A DNA stretch of 64,000 nt from Methylomicrobium sp. wino1 (lineage in GTDB: Bacteria; Pseudomonadota; Gammaproteobacteria; Methylococcales; Methylomonadaceae): assembly GCF_003932755.1 (NCBI RefSeq), contig NZ_CP024202.1, positions 186,001-250,000 on the forward strand. Direction: 5' to 3'. Positions 1 to 8,281 of the stretch are shown here, piece after piece. The position numbers and the translations under genes are program-made. The notes under the pieces are model-generated. The model searched no databases, had not been told where the DNA came from, and was given only the letters and a program-made list of their open reading frames with translations. Position 1 is the first letter of the stretch. Every line of letters starts with the position of its first letter.

Positions 1-2
1 CA

Positions 3-182
3 AATACAGAGTTTAGCAGTTCTGTAAACAGAGGCTGGATCGGAAGCACCAGCTATCAGAGTGACATTCTGTCAGCTGTAATAGCATCCTACCTTGAGAC
101 AGGCCGGGCGATTATGGTAGCAGTCGAAGTTGATACAGCTAACAATTCAATGCAACCGACCGCTAACGCGTCGGCTGATTGA
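3..182 (+). CDS. 3' end of a hypothetical cassette-type ORF (5' end outside window)
   Basis: Frame 3 is open from the window edge to a TGA at 180-182 and gives about 59 residues ending in NSMQPTANASAD. I do not recognise the protein. The last dozen codons overlap an attC-like inverted repeat, which is how ORFs in chromosomal integron cassettes commonly end. It is cut off upstream by the window and is followed at once by the end of a degraded insertion sequence. Reading it as a cassette ORF is inference from the palindrome and the C-terminal tail. Confidence 0.4.
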   Translation, partial: NTEFSSSVNRGWIGSTSYQSDILSAVIASYLETGRAIMVAVEVDTANNSMQPTANASAD

Positions 183-195
183 CCCGATGGCCCTT
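137..195 (+). other. attC-like recombination site (putative, incomplete)
   Basis: A GCTAAC box at 138-143 is followed by an imperfect stem: CAATGCAACCGAC (148-160) pairs with GTCGGCTGATTG (170-181), with one extrahelical base and a short loop. This is the layout of integron attC sites (RYYYAAC box, then folded arms). The distal GTTRRRY box is not clear, because IS1634-family sequence begins near 193. It could also be an unrelated palindromic repeat. Confidence 0.35.
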
Positions 196-490
196 AACCC
201 ATGTTTGACACTCAGATTTAAAATGCTTTACGAATCAATATATTATTGATTCAAAAATCGTCCTTAGGCACTACAAGCGCGTTTTCTGCGCGATTTTCGA
301 TTTAGATGAGCGTTCTTTGCACACCTCTGGGCAGCGGATCAAGATTCAGAATGCGGTAAATTTGCGCCAACTCGGTTTCCGGGCGCGTGGTTTTGCGGAT
401 GTGCAGAGTGCCGCCGTCGGCGCGCCGGAAGGAAGCGGTGACGCGTCGTTGGACGGACAGAATGCCGCGCAGGGTTGTCCACCGGTCGCG
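193..490 (-). pseudogene. Truncated IS1634-family transposase, C-terminal remnant with one IS end
   Basis: The minus strand from about 490 to 302 encodes about 62 residues (RDRWTTLRGILSVQRR onward, ending GVQRTLI) closely matching the C-terminus of the intact transposase at 1064-2962. The non-coding tail to about 193 matches, in inverted orientation, the right end of that element, including the shared GTGTCAAACATGGGTTA. Everything upstream of the last 62 codons is gone, and the break abuts a short GGGGTCAGG repeat. It is an older, diverged copy of the same IS type. Confidence 0.8.
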
Positions 491-545
491 GAAAAAAGGG
501 GTCAAAAAGGCAAAAAGGGGTCAGGCAAAAAGGGGTCAGGTTGAA
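491..545 (+). repeat. Short tandem repeat, units of CAAAAAGGGGTCAGG
   Basis: Three imperfect copies of an AAAAAGGGGTCA(GG) unit lie head to tail, the last two being clean 15-mers. Such GGGGTCAGG strings are often seen beside REP-associated transposase genes; none is present here, so they may be a remnant. Confidence 0.6.
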
Positions 546-649
546 TTATTAATTCACCCTGATAATCATCTAGCCTGTCTCCCCGATCGGGACCCTAAGT
601 GATATAAAAAGGGTGATGATCGAAACAACCGAGAAAGAAAGAGGTAGGT

Positions 650-882
650 TCTGAGGTATCCCCATAAAATAGCCATAAAAAACAATTTGCTATAGATAAA
701 ACGGTTTTTCGGGTCTCCCTGCTGTAATTTTTAATCTTTCAGCTTTGTCGGGAGTCCCTATGTCGAACCTAAGTTTACTCCATAATTCGATCATGCAAGC
801 GCTTCCCGAGCTTCATCGAACCCGGCTTAAAGTGCTTATGACTACCGAAGAGGCCGGCTTGAAAGGCACCTCGGGTCGCTAA
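650..882 (+). pseudogene. IS4-like element remnant: left end plus transposase N-terminus
   Basis: ATG at 760 opens a 40-codon frame (MSNLSLLHNSIMQALPELHR..., stop 880-882) that resembles the N-terminus of IS4-type transposases and then stops. The 650-746 segment upstream recurs at 5505-5616 (shared ATAGCCATAAAA, TTTGCTAT, GGTTTTTCGGGTCT and TTAATCTTTCAGCTT), so it is the left flank of the same element type. The fragment ends at the left end of the intact IS1634-family element, which suggests that insertion truncated it. Confidence 0.55.
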
Positions 883-885
883 AGG

Positions 886-3072
886 CCTTAGCCCACCTTT
901 AACATTTTCTAGTAAATATCTATCATTCGCAAAAATTATTAATTTTTTAACTAATTGATATCATTGGACGATAAAAATCGACTTCCTCGAAAATGGCTAA
1001 TGTAGTGCCATAAAATGCCTCTGGTCTCTTGCGCCGCCTCGCGGTTTGCGCTAAGTTGACGGCATGTTTATTCGACGCACTCAAACCCGCTGCAGAGCCA
1101 CCGGCGAACCTCATGTAACTTATCGACTGGTTCATTCCGAACGCATCGGTCACCAAGTTAAACAGGTCACACTGCTGAATCTAGGCCGGCATTTTTCGAT
1201 CCAGCCCACTTTTTGGCCGGCCTTATGTCGCCGTGTCCTGGAGTTGTTATCGTTGCAAACGAGTTTATTCGATCCGGACTTACCTCAGACGGTGGCCTTG
1301 GCCGCGGAACATATCGCCGCGCGCTTGTTGGCGGAAAGCGCGCCATTGCTCGTGAGACTTTCGTTGATCCCGACCCCAGCCATGCCTGTCGTCAATGACG
1401 CCGCACAGGCGGCTTCGGAATCGGTTTCGTCGGAGCCACCGGAGTCCCGGACTCCGGCTGAAATATATACCATTGATGCGAACTCGCTGGAATTAGCGCG
1501 GCCCCGTTCGATCGGTGTCGAGCAGGTCGGTTTGGCGGCGATGGACTTGGTCAATTTTACCTCGCTGCTGATGGGATTGGGTCTGTCCGGGCCGCTACGG
1601 GCGGCGGTTGTGGGTTCGATCATCGGGCGCATGGCAGCGCCGGCTTCTGAGGCCGCCACGCACCGTTGGCTAGGTCAGCGCAGCGGTTTGGGCGAGCTGT
1701 TGGACGTCGATTTCGAACGCATGAAGCCGATCACGTTGTATCGGGCTTCAGACGCTTTGATGAAGCACCGGGACGTCATCGAACGCACGCTGTTCAACCG
1801 GGTGCACGATCTGTTCGGTTTCGAGACCACGGTTACCTTATACGACTTGACCAATACGTATTTCGAAGGCACGGCGGCCGCCAATCCGAAAGCGCAACGG
1901 GGCCGCTCCAAAGAAAAGCGCCGCGACTGTCCACTGGTCACGCTGGGCTTGGTGCTCGACGGCAGCGGTTTTGTCCGCCGTTCCCAGACCTTCGACGGCA
2001 ATGTCTCGGAAGGCAAGACCTTGGCCGGGATGCTCAAAGACCTCGGCGCACCGGCCGGGGCCTTGGTGATTATGGATGCCGGCATCGCCACGGAAGCCAA
2101 TCTGACTTGGCTGCGCGAACAGGGTTACCGCTATCTGGTCGTCAGCCGCGAACGCACTCGGCAATTCGAAGCCGAAACCGCCATTCCGATCGAAACCGCC
2201 GCCGGCTCCGCCGTCCACATCCAGCGCGTCGACGACAGCGAACACCAAGAAGTGCGCTTGTATTGCTACTCCGAACAGCGCGAACAAAAAGAGCGCGGCA
2301 TCAATCAACGCCTGTGCGAGCGCTTCGAAGCCGGATTACAAAAAATCGCCGACGGCCTCCACAAGCCTCGCGCCGAAAAGCGCCTCGACAAACTGCAACA
2401 GCGCATCGGTCGGCTCCAAGAAAAATACCAAGGTATCGGCCAGCATTACACGATCGAACTGACCCCGGATGAGACCGGCGAAAAAGTCATCGGCCTGACC
2501 TGGTCGAAACAGCCCAAAGCCGGCAGCCGCCTGAGCCATCCCGGCGTCTATTGCCTCCGCAGTAACGAAACGCAATGGGATGCTGAAAAACTGTGGCGCA
2601 CCTATATCATGCTCACCGACCTGGAAGCGGTGTTTCGTAGCCTTAAATCCGAACTCGGGCTTCGTCCGGTCTACCATCACAAAGAAGTCCGCGTCGACGG
2701 CCATTTGTTCATCACCGTCCTGGCCTATCAGTTCGTGCAAATCATCCGCCGGCAACTGAAAGAACACGGCATTCACGACCGCTGGTCCACACTGCGCGAC
2801 ATCTTGTCCGTTCAGCAGCGCGTCACCGCCTCCTTCCGGCGCGCCGACGGCGGTATTCTGCACATCCGCAAAAGCACACAACCGGAAGCGGAATTAGCAC
2901 GGATTTACCACACATTGGGCCTTGACCCGCTTCCTGGAGGTGTACAAAAAACTCTACTATAGATCGAATTACGCTTAAAAAACGCCTATGTAGTGCCTTA
3001 CGGTCATTTATGATCCAATAAAATATTGATTCATAAAGAGTTTTAAAGTTAGGTGTCAAACATGGGTTAGGG
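886..3072 (+). mobile_element. IS1634-family insertion sequence (complete or nearly so)
   Basis: It carries a full-length transposase. The ends form diverged inverted repeats: TTAGCCCACCTTTAACA near 888 against TAACCCATGTTTGACA (complement of about 3055-3070), plus an inner pair ATTGGACGATAAA (963) and TTTATGATCCAAT (3007). Exact boundaries and target duplication cannot be fixed by eye because the left end is degenerate. The right end is confirmed by the matching terminus of the remnant copy at 193-300. Confidence 0.7.
1064..2962 (+). CDS. IS1634-family (DDE) transposase
   Basis: This 632-residue transposase has the three acidic catalytic regions of IS4/IS1634-type DDE enzymes: YDLTNTYFEG (first Asp), LVIMDAGIATEANL (second Asp) and FRSLKSELGLRPVYHH (Glu, with the Y-(2)-R-(3)-E-(6)-K-like region). 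The C-terminal segment HDRWSTLRDILSVQQR matches the 302-490 remnant. The length is normal for the family, and there is no frameshift or internal stop, so it may be active. The start at 1064 is the first ATG of the frame; a later start is possible. Confidence 0.9.
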   Translation: MFIRRTQTRCRATGEPHVTYRLVHSERIGHQVKQVTLLNLGRHFSIQPTFWPALCRRVLELLSLQTSLFDPDLPQTVALAAEHIAARLLAESAPLLVRLSLIPTPAMPVVNDAAQAASESVSSEPPESRTPAEIYTIDANSLELARPRSIGVEQVGLAAMDLVNFTSLLMGLGLSGPLRAAVVGSIIGRMAAPASEAATHRWLGQRSGLGELLDVDFERMKPITLYRASDALMKHRDVIERTLFNRVHDLFGFETTVTLYDLTNTYFEGTAAANPKAQRGRSKEKRRDCPLVTLGLVLDGSGFVRRSQTFDGNVSEGKTLAGMLKDLGAPAGALVIMDAGIATEANLTWLREQGYRYLVVSRERTRQFEAETAIPIETAAGSAVHIQRVDDSEHQEVRLYCYSEQREQKERGINQRLCERFEAGLQKIADGLHKPRAEKRLDKLQQRIGRLQEKYQGIGQHYTIELTPDETGEKVIGLTWSKQPKAGSRLSHPGVYCLRSNETQWDAEKLWRTYIMLTDLEAVFRSLKSELGLRPVYHHKEVRVDGHLFITVLAYQFVQIIRRQLKEHGIHDRWSTLRDILSVQQRVTASFRRADGGILHIRKSTQPEAELARIYHTLGLDPLPGGVQKTLL

Positions 3073-3218
3073 CGGGCGCACCATTACCTTATACGAGGAA
3101 ATCCATCCACTTAATAAACAGGGGAACCATCGTGTTCAACTGTGAGTACGATGATATCCGTCAGCTGATGGAGTTTCTTACGTTCAATTCGGGGATCAGT
3201 CACGTTGGAATAATGCTT

Positions 3219-3436
3219 AATTAGCGCTTGAACGGTAATATAAATTCAAATATAAAACAACAAGTGAGGCTTTTCCGTTCAAGCACTAATTCCCGGCGAC
3301 TTCGCCGCCGGGAATCGCGGCGCTCACTTCGTTCGGCCTTGTCCCGTCGCCTTGCGCCGGAACAAGGCACTTCACCAGACTGCGCAGCCGTCAAGCTTAC
3401 AGCTTGCCGCCCACTCCGCTGGTGAGCGCCGCGATT
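3219..3436. repeat. Cluster of three inverted repeats in the 3.1-3.6 kb gap
   Basis: Three stems lie in succession. 3219-3235 pairs with 3275-3291 (17 bp, one G-T mismatch, 39-base AT-rich loop). TTCCCGGCG (3290-3298) pairs with CGCCGGGAA (3306-3314). AATCGCGGCGCTCAC (3313-3327) pairs perfectly with GTGAGCGCCGCGATT (3422-3436), with a smaller GCCTTGT/ACAAGGC stem inside its loop. The rest of 3073-3577 shows no convincing gene. The set could be a cassette-type recombination site, a MITE or a structured RNA. Confidence 0.5.
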
Positions 3437-3577
3437 AAACTACAGTCCATTGTTAACATGGGCAAAAAGCCGACACGACACCCCATAAACACTATGTTTT
3501 CACAGTATTTTTAATGCTTTTGCCCTGGCGATTCAAGTCCTTGTTTTCGTATTCCGAATATAATTGGCCACCATAAT

Positions 3578-5428
3578 ATGACGACAGCATCCCGAACAAT
3601 TCCAATAGGACTTCGAATATTGTGCCTGACAGCGTTGTTACTGCATTCGATACGCGTTCCCGGAAACGAAATCGACGTTCCGTTGACATTAAATTATTCG
3701 TTTCTGCGCAATTTATTAATCGAAAAGATCTATACCGATCCAAACCAGACAGTCCGGATTTTGGATACCGAAAAAGAATGTAGCATGTTAGTCTTATCCG
3801 ATCCCCAAATTGGATCGGATACCAGCCGAATCCGCATCACCACTGCAGTCAAGGCAAGAATGGGGCATAGTGTCTTTGGCCACTGCTGGCACATGCCCTA
3901 TTGGAAGGGATTCATTGAAATCTTCGACGAACCGCTTATAGTCCCCGGAAAGCCTACGGTCGAATTCCGGATCAAAGAATCGAATTTCCTGGATTCAGAA
4001 GGCAATAAACCCATCATAACCGGGATACTTTGGGACTGGATAAAACAGCACGCTCATTCTCGCTTGTCAGTCTTGAAGCAGGACCTCGCTCCTTCACTAC
4101 AGGAAGTTCAAGAACTGATCCCGTTGGTGATTTCACGAACCGGCGCCGCCGCTCAGCATGCGATTGAATCCGCGCAACTTTCCGATTTACAAATCACCCA
4201 TCAAGGAGTCATTATCAACTTGCGCATCGATATTCCTGAGAGAACGGTTGAACCAAGTATTCTTCCCGCAGAGCCCGCGCTGACTGCAGGAGAGAGTCAA
4301 CGCTGGGAATCCGCCTGGCAGAGATGGGATGCATTTTTGACCTTTGTTATCAAAAGAGCGGCAAAAGATACCGAATCGTCCGATTTACATCAAGCATTAC
4401 TCGACGTATTGATCGACGCGCGATACGATCTTTCGGAAGCCTTGACCGTATGGATCGAAGGAACTCCGGACCCGGTACGAGGGCTTTTTTTGAAAAGCTG
4501 GGCAAGGTTTTCGCCGATTTTACGGCGAATGGAATCGACACTGCCTGGCGCGGAGGCCATCCGTTATTTGAGCTTCATCGCCGCAGCGGATGCCTTGAAA
4601 GCCATGGATCAAGTGGGCGAAAAGATCGGCTTTGAGATTTCCGCTGACGGGTTACGCCGTTTGGCTCGCACGATTGCACCTGAGTATACGGAAGACCCTC
4701 TAATCTACAATCTTGAGATAGACCCGGATCTTCGCCGTTTATTCGGCTTCGAACCCTCCCCACCGTTACCATCGACAACACCCAAGCCAGAAGCCAACAA
4801 TTGGTTTTTTCTCACTTCAGCGTTGGCCAACAAATTTCCGGATCGCGCACTCGTCGATAAACTCAATCAATGGGTTCCCAGGACCGACGAGATCATGGAC
4901 TATCTTCCCTACGTTGGGGAATTACTGAAACAGACAGCCAATAACACGATCCGGAGCAAGGACCTAACGGCTAAATATCATGATTTCTTTCGCTATTTGA
5001 CTCTAGCGACCGCTTGGAAGGAAAGCTGCTGGAGACAATTCATCAAAGAAAGCGGACAAATCAGACCACTGACATCACCTGCAGGCGCTGTCGGAATCAT
5101 GCAGGTCAACCCGATCGTATGGCGCGGTTTCTATGAAGTTCCTTCCCTACGTAGCGATATTGCTTACAACGCTTCGGCCGGAAATGAAATCCTGCATCAT
5201 TATCTGGTGGATTATGTTTTAACCAAAGGCAAAAGAAGGGAAAAAATCGATCGTTTGGCTCGACTCACTTATGTCATTTATAACGGCGGCCCGAGCCAAT
5301 TCAAGCGATACAAAACAGGCGCCGCCTCAAAAGCAGTCCATCAGCTGGCTACAGCCTTTTGGCGCAAATACAAGTCCCTCAAAAAAAGCGGCGCATCGGC
5401 CGTTGCCACTTGCTATGCGGTCTCTTAA
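3578..5428 (+). CDS. Large lytic transglycosylase with C-terminal SLT domain
   Basis: This 616-residue protein has an N-terminal hydrophobic stretch (about residues 9-24) that fits a signal peptide or anchor, so it is likely periplasmic. Residues about 475-600 are a Slt-type (GH23) domain: the catalytic Glu sits in TAWKESCWRQF, followed by GAVGIMQVNP and YNGGPSQF. It should cleave the MurNAc-GlcNAc bond of peptidoglycan with formation of anhydroMurNAc. The roughly 450 residues before the domain match nothing I recognise and may serve targeting. It stands alone between repeats, with no operon partner. Confidence 0.85.
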   Translation: MTTASRTIPIGLRILCLTALLLHSIRVPGNEIDVPLTLNYSFLRNLLIEKIYTDPNQTVRILDTEKECSMLVLSDPQIGSDTSRIRITTAVKARMGHSVFGHCWHMPYWKGFIEIFDEPLIVPGKPTVEFRIKESNFLDSEGNKPIITGILWDWIKQHAHSRLSVLKQDLAPSLQEVQELIPLVISRTGAAAQHAIESAQLSDLQITHQGVIINLRIDIPERTVEPSILPAEPALTAGESQRWESAWQRWDAFLTFVIKRAAKDTESSDLHQALLDVLIDARYDLSEALTVWIEGTPDPVRGLFLKSWARFSPILRRMESTLPGAEAIRYLSFIAAADALKAMDQVGEKIGFEISADGLRRLARTIAPEYTEDPLIYNLEIDPDLRRLFGFEPSPPLPSTTPKPEANNWFFLTSALANKFPDRALVDKLNQWVPRTDEIMDYLPYVGELLKQTANNTIRSKDLTAKYHDFFRYLTLATAWKESCWRQFIKESGQIRPLTSPAGAVGIMQVNPIVWRGFYEVPSLRSDIAYNASAGNEILHHYLVDYVLTKGKRREKIDRLARLTYVIYNGGPSQFKRYKTGAASKAVHQLATAFWRKYKSLKKSGASAVATCYAVS

Positions 5429-5504
5429 CTTGTGAAAGTAAACTTGAATGGGCTTTCTCGGAATCCAATAGAGTCAATGCCATCGAAAATAACTGGGCCT
5501 CAGA

Positions 5505-5616
5505 GTTTGAGGCATCCCCACAAAATAGCCATAAAAACAGTTTGCTATGGCTAAAAATTGATAGGAAAGTTGGTTTTTCGGGTCTATTTGCTGTAAATCT
5601 TAATCTTTCAGCTTCG
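5505..5616 (+). repeat. Second copy of the IS4-like left flank, without transposase
   Basis: About 110 bases match 650-746 (ATAGCCATAAAA, TTTGCTAT, GGTTTTTCGGGTCT, TTAATCTTTCAGCTT), but no transposase start follows. The rest of the gap 5429-5928 shows only a 37-codon minus-strand frame (5840 to 5727) without a recognisable product, which I do not call. Confidence 0.55.
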
Positions 5617-5928
5617 CCTTCCGGTCGGATACGAAGATTCGACTAATCATCGTATGGCCGATTGAAACAGCAATTATCAAGATAGACTTTTATTTCGATT
5701 TTACTATTGTGTATGGTCTTGCATTTTCACCAATCCATTGATTCACAGGCAAATTTAGCTATCTCATAAATTCCAAATGGCTTAATTTCAATATCAAGCC
5801 CAAATACACCGGCCTTGCCGGATGACGTTCGCAGAGCCATGAGTCTCAAACAGTATTCCCCCGCATAGCGTAACGAAGAAAGCTACACAGTGTGTTCCCT
5901 ACCTGGCAATTTTCACGATTACCCGGTT

Positions 5929-6864
5929 TCAAAACATCCATGCCGTATTTTCCTCATGACTCACTCGACTAGCCTTCCTCGCCAAAACATCGATCTGATG
6001 AACGATGATGCCCAGCATTCGCTTTTGTCTTTGCTGCCGCCGGCATTCCAGCCATCGGTCGAGTTTTTTCAGGTCTATCGACGGATTGATTCGGCCTTCC
6101 GAATAAATCCATCCCAGCAAGCGGTCCAGCACTATGTGATCGTCGTCGAGATAAGCGCCATCGCAAGGCGTAATGTTCCAATCGGAGCTGCCGTAGCTGA
6201 CGATTTCGAATCCGGCATTCAGCAACTCCTCGTACAGTCGCCGACCGCACTTCGCCCCGCCCGTTTCCGAGCCGTTCAGTCGGCGCGCTTCCATCGAAGC
6301 ATCGTAGGCTTGTAATAAGGCGTCTTCGAATTCGCTGTCCGGATACGGCGGAAACAAAACCGTCTCGCCATCGTAATTGATCGTAGCATAGAACAAGCCG
6401 CCCGGTTTTAACCGGGAATAAAAGCCGGCCAAGGTTTGTTGCAGCGAGACCAAGTCCATGAATGCATGCGCAGTGATAATATCAAAGCAGTTCGGCACAG
6501 AGCGAAAATCGGTTAATGGCGTGCAGACGCGTTGAAATTCGATACGGTCTTCGTCGTTTACGGCGCAGAGGCGGCCTGCTCCATTTTCGACCGCAAAACC
6601 TTTGGCCTGCAAAAGATCGATGATCTCTTTTTCAGCGATGTCAAGCAGGCCGGATTCGATATCGAGTCCGGACAAGCGCATCGCGCCGTGATCGTAATGC
6701 TGAAGGATGCGCCGAAACATCGATCCGGTCCCGGTGCCGACATCAAGCAAGTCGAGCGGAGTTCTGCCTGACAATTCATTCAGAAAGCGCCGCCAAACGA
6801 CAGGATTCAGGCTGCGTTGATCCAGTGCGTATTTGGCTTGCAGGAATTGGGCGAAGGCGTCCAA
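5929..6864 (-). CDS. SAM-dependent class I methyltransferase of the ribA-PTPS operon
   Basis: This 311-residue protein has a Rossmann methyltransferase core: motif I LLDVGTGTGSMFRR (residues about 38-51), an acidic motif II LSGLDIES and the later FDIITAHAFMDL. The start is TTG at 6864; no ATG occurs in the next 45 codons, and a stop lies in frame two codons upstream. It is in the same frame as the preceding PTPS gene, separated by TAA-GCC-TTG, so expression depends on reinitiation at TTG. As last gene of the operon it probably methylates the pathway product. The substrate is unknown. Confidence 0.8.
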   Translation of the reverse strand: MDAFAQFLQAKYALDQRSLNPVVWRRFLNELSGRTPLDLLDVGTGTGSMFRRILQHYDHGAMRLSGLDIESGLLDIAEKEIIDLLQAKGFAVENGAGRLCAVNDEDRIEFQRVCTPLTDFRSVPNCFDIITAHAFMDLVSLQQTLAGFYSRLKPGGLFYATINYDGETVLFPPYPDSEFEDALLQAYDASMEARRLNGSETGGAKCGRRLYEELLNAGFEIVSYGSSDWNITPCDGAYLDDDHIVLDRLLGWIYSEGRINPSIDLKKLDRWLECRRQQRQKRMLGIIVHQIDVLARKASRVSHEENTAWMF

Positions 6865-6867
6865 GGC

Positions 6868-7236
6868 TTATTCCCGATAGGCCGCCCAGTCGCGTTCGTT
6901 TTCCCACAATTTGACGGTCAATTTTTGCTCACCGAAATCGATCCGAGACCGTAATCCGTCGTGAATGATGCGCGCGAAATGCTCTAACGAAGGATTAAGG
7001 CCTTCGAACGCAGGCAGGTCGTTCAGCGTGACATCCCGGAATTCATCAATCAAGCCGGTCAACGCATTTTCCAGATCGACGATATCGACCAGATAGCCGT
7101 GCTTGCCCAAGCGGTCGTGCTCGATCCGGATTTCGGCGCGGTAATGATGGCTGTGCCGCTGGTTCTCGGCACCCCAGTCGCCGCCGACCAGATAATGCTG
7201 CGCAATGAAATTTCTGCAAATGGCAAGTTGGTACAT
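6868..7236 (-). CDS. 6-pyruvoyl-tetrahydropterin synthase / QueD-family protein without catalytic Cys
   Basis: This 122-residue PTPS-fold protein keeps the three zinc His (H14 in FIAQHY, H28 and H30 in RHSHHY) and the C-terminal VKLWENERDWAAY that resembles the substrate-holding Glu segment. In QueD and PTPS the catalytic Cys lies four residues before the HxH pair; here that position is Glu24, so the usual chemistry is unlikely. The ATG at 7236 is chosen because the Zn motif lies at the normal distance and the upstream extension is unlike the family. It lies 7 bp after the dehydrogenase gene and 3 bp before the methyltransferase gene. Confidence 0.8.
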   Translation of the reverse strand: MYQLAICRNFIAQHYLVGGDWGAENQRHSHHYRAEIRIEHDRLGKHGYLVDIVDLENALTGLIDEFRDVTLNDLPAFEGLNPSLEHFARIIHDGLRSRIDFGEQKLTVKLWENERDWAAYRE

Positions 7237-7243
7237 GAACACC

Positions 7244-8281
7244 TCAATCGTCTTGATAATCGAAAATAATCTGCAACGCCGCGTCTTTTTTCCCGGCATT
7301 CGTGTCGAAAGCTTGCTTGCATTGATCGATCGTGAACCGATGCGTGATCCAACGCGCCGGCATGACGGCATCGAGCCAATGCCAAGCCAACGCGATACGC
7401 CGACTCTTGTCCCAGCGGCCGGACAGCACCGGATTCATCGTGCTGACCTGACTCGACAGCAATTGAATGCGCCGCCGGTGGAAATGCCCGCCCAGATCGA
7501 TATCTACCCGCTTGCTACCGTACCAGGAACCGACCAAAATGCGTCCTGAAAAACCGGTCATGTCGATGGCCCGATTCAACGCCTCGTTGTTGCCGGACAA
7601 TTCGACCACCAGGTCGAAGCCGTCCGCGCCGTGCCCGTGCAAACAGTCTTGCAGATCGCGCCAAGCGTTATCGTCGTTCGGATCGATACTTCGCTCGGCG
7701 CCGATGCGTGTCGACATCTCCCGCCGCATTGCAATCGGGTCGGCCGTGACCAGGGAAGTCAGCGGAAAACGCGCCAACAGTTCGCAGGTTAATAAGCCGA
7801 CGACGCCCTGACCGAAGATCAATACTCTTTCGCCGAGCAGCGGCGCGGCATCCATCACGAAATTAACCGCCGACTCCATGTTCGGCAGAAATAGCGCATC
7901 GAGCGGCGACAAACCGTCCGGAATCGGCAGGCATTCGCTCAAGGCAACGACGGCATAATCCTGATGCGGATGAAACGTAAATACCTTACGCGTCAGCCAG
8001 CTCTTATCGACCCGCTCACCGACCTCGACGATCTCCCCGACCAAGGCGTAACCGTATCGAAACGGATAAGCGAAACTGCCAGCCAGACTCGCTATCGTCG
8101 CGTCTTGCGCCAGCTCTTGCGGAAAGCGGCCATCGAAAATCATCCCTTCGGTGCCGGGACTGATCGCCGAATGATGCGCCTTAATTAGCACCTGGTTATC
8201 GCCGAGCGTCGGCAATTTAACGGTTTTCAGCGCCACTTCGCGCGCGGCGGTATGAAAGACGGCCTTCGCATCAATCGTCAT
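7244..8281 (-). CDS. MDR-superfamily dehydrogenase (BchC-like, no zinc ligands seen)
   Basis: This is a medium-chain dehydrogenase/reductase of about 345 residues. The NAD(P)-binding GQGVVGLLTCELLA follows the catalytic GroES-like domain. The usual catalytic Cys and GHE motif are replaced by SPGTE (residues 41-45) and RYGYALVGEIVEVG, as in BchC-like members that work without the standard zinc site. The ATG at 8281 overlaps the ribA-fusion stop by 11 bp; another in-frame ATG at 8299 is possible. Its place between ribA and the PTPS gene suggests that it oxidises or reduces a ribityl side chain or alcohol intermediate (inference). Confidence 0.8.
   Translation of the reverse strand: MTIDAKAVFHTAAREVALKTVKLPTLGDNQVLIKAHHSAISPGTEGMIFDGRFPQELAQDATIASLAGSFAYPFRYGYALVGEIVEVGERVDKSWLTRKVFTFHPHQDYAVVALSECLPIPDGLSPLDALFLPNMESAVNFVMDAAPLLGERVLIFGQGVVGLLTCELLARFPLTSLVTADPIAMRREMSTRIGAERSIDPNDDNAWRDLQDCLHGHGADGFDLVVELSGNNEALNRAIDMTGFSGRILVGSWYGSKRVDIDLGGHFHRRRIQLLSSQVSTMNPVLSGRWDKSRRIALAWHWLDAVMPARWITHRFTIDQCKQAFDTNAGKKDAALQIIFDYQDD

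Noticed and set aside
1285-2881. Long frames opposite and within the transposase
   Set aside because: Shadow frames of the GC-rich transposase gene with no family features.
5727-5840. 37-codon minus-strand ORF (MALRTSSGKAGVFG...)
   Set aside because: No ribosome site, no family resemblance and very short; could be chance.
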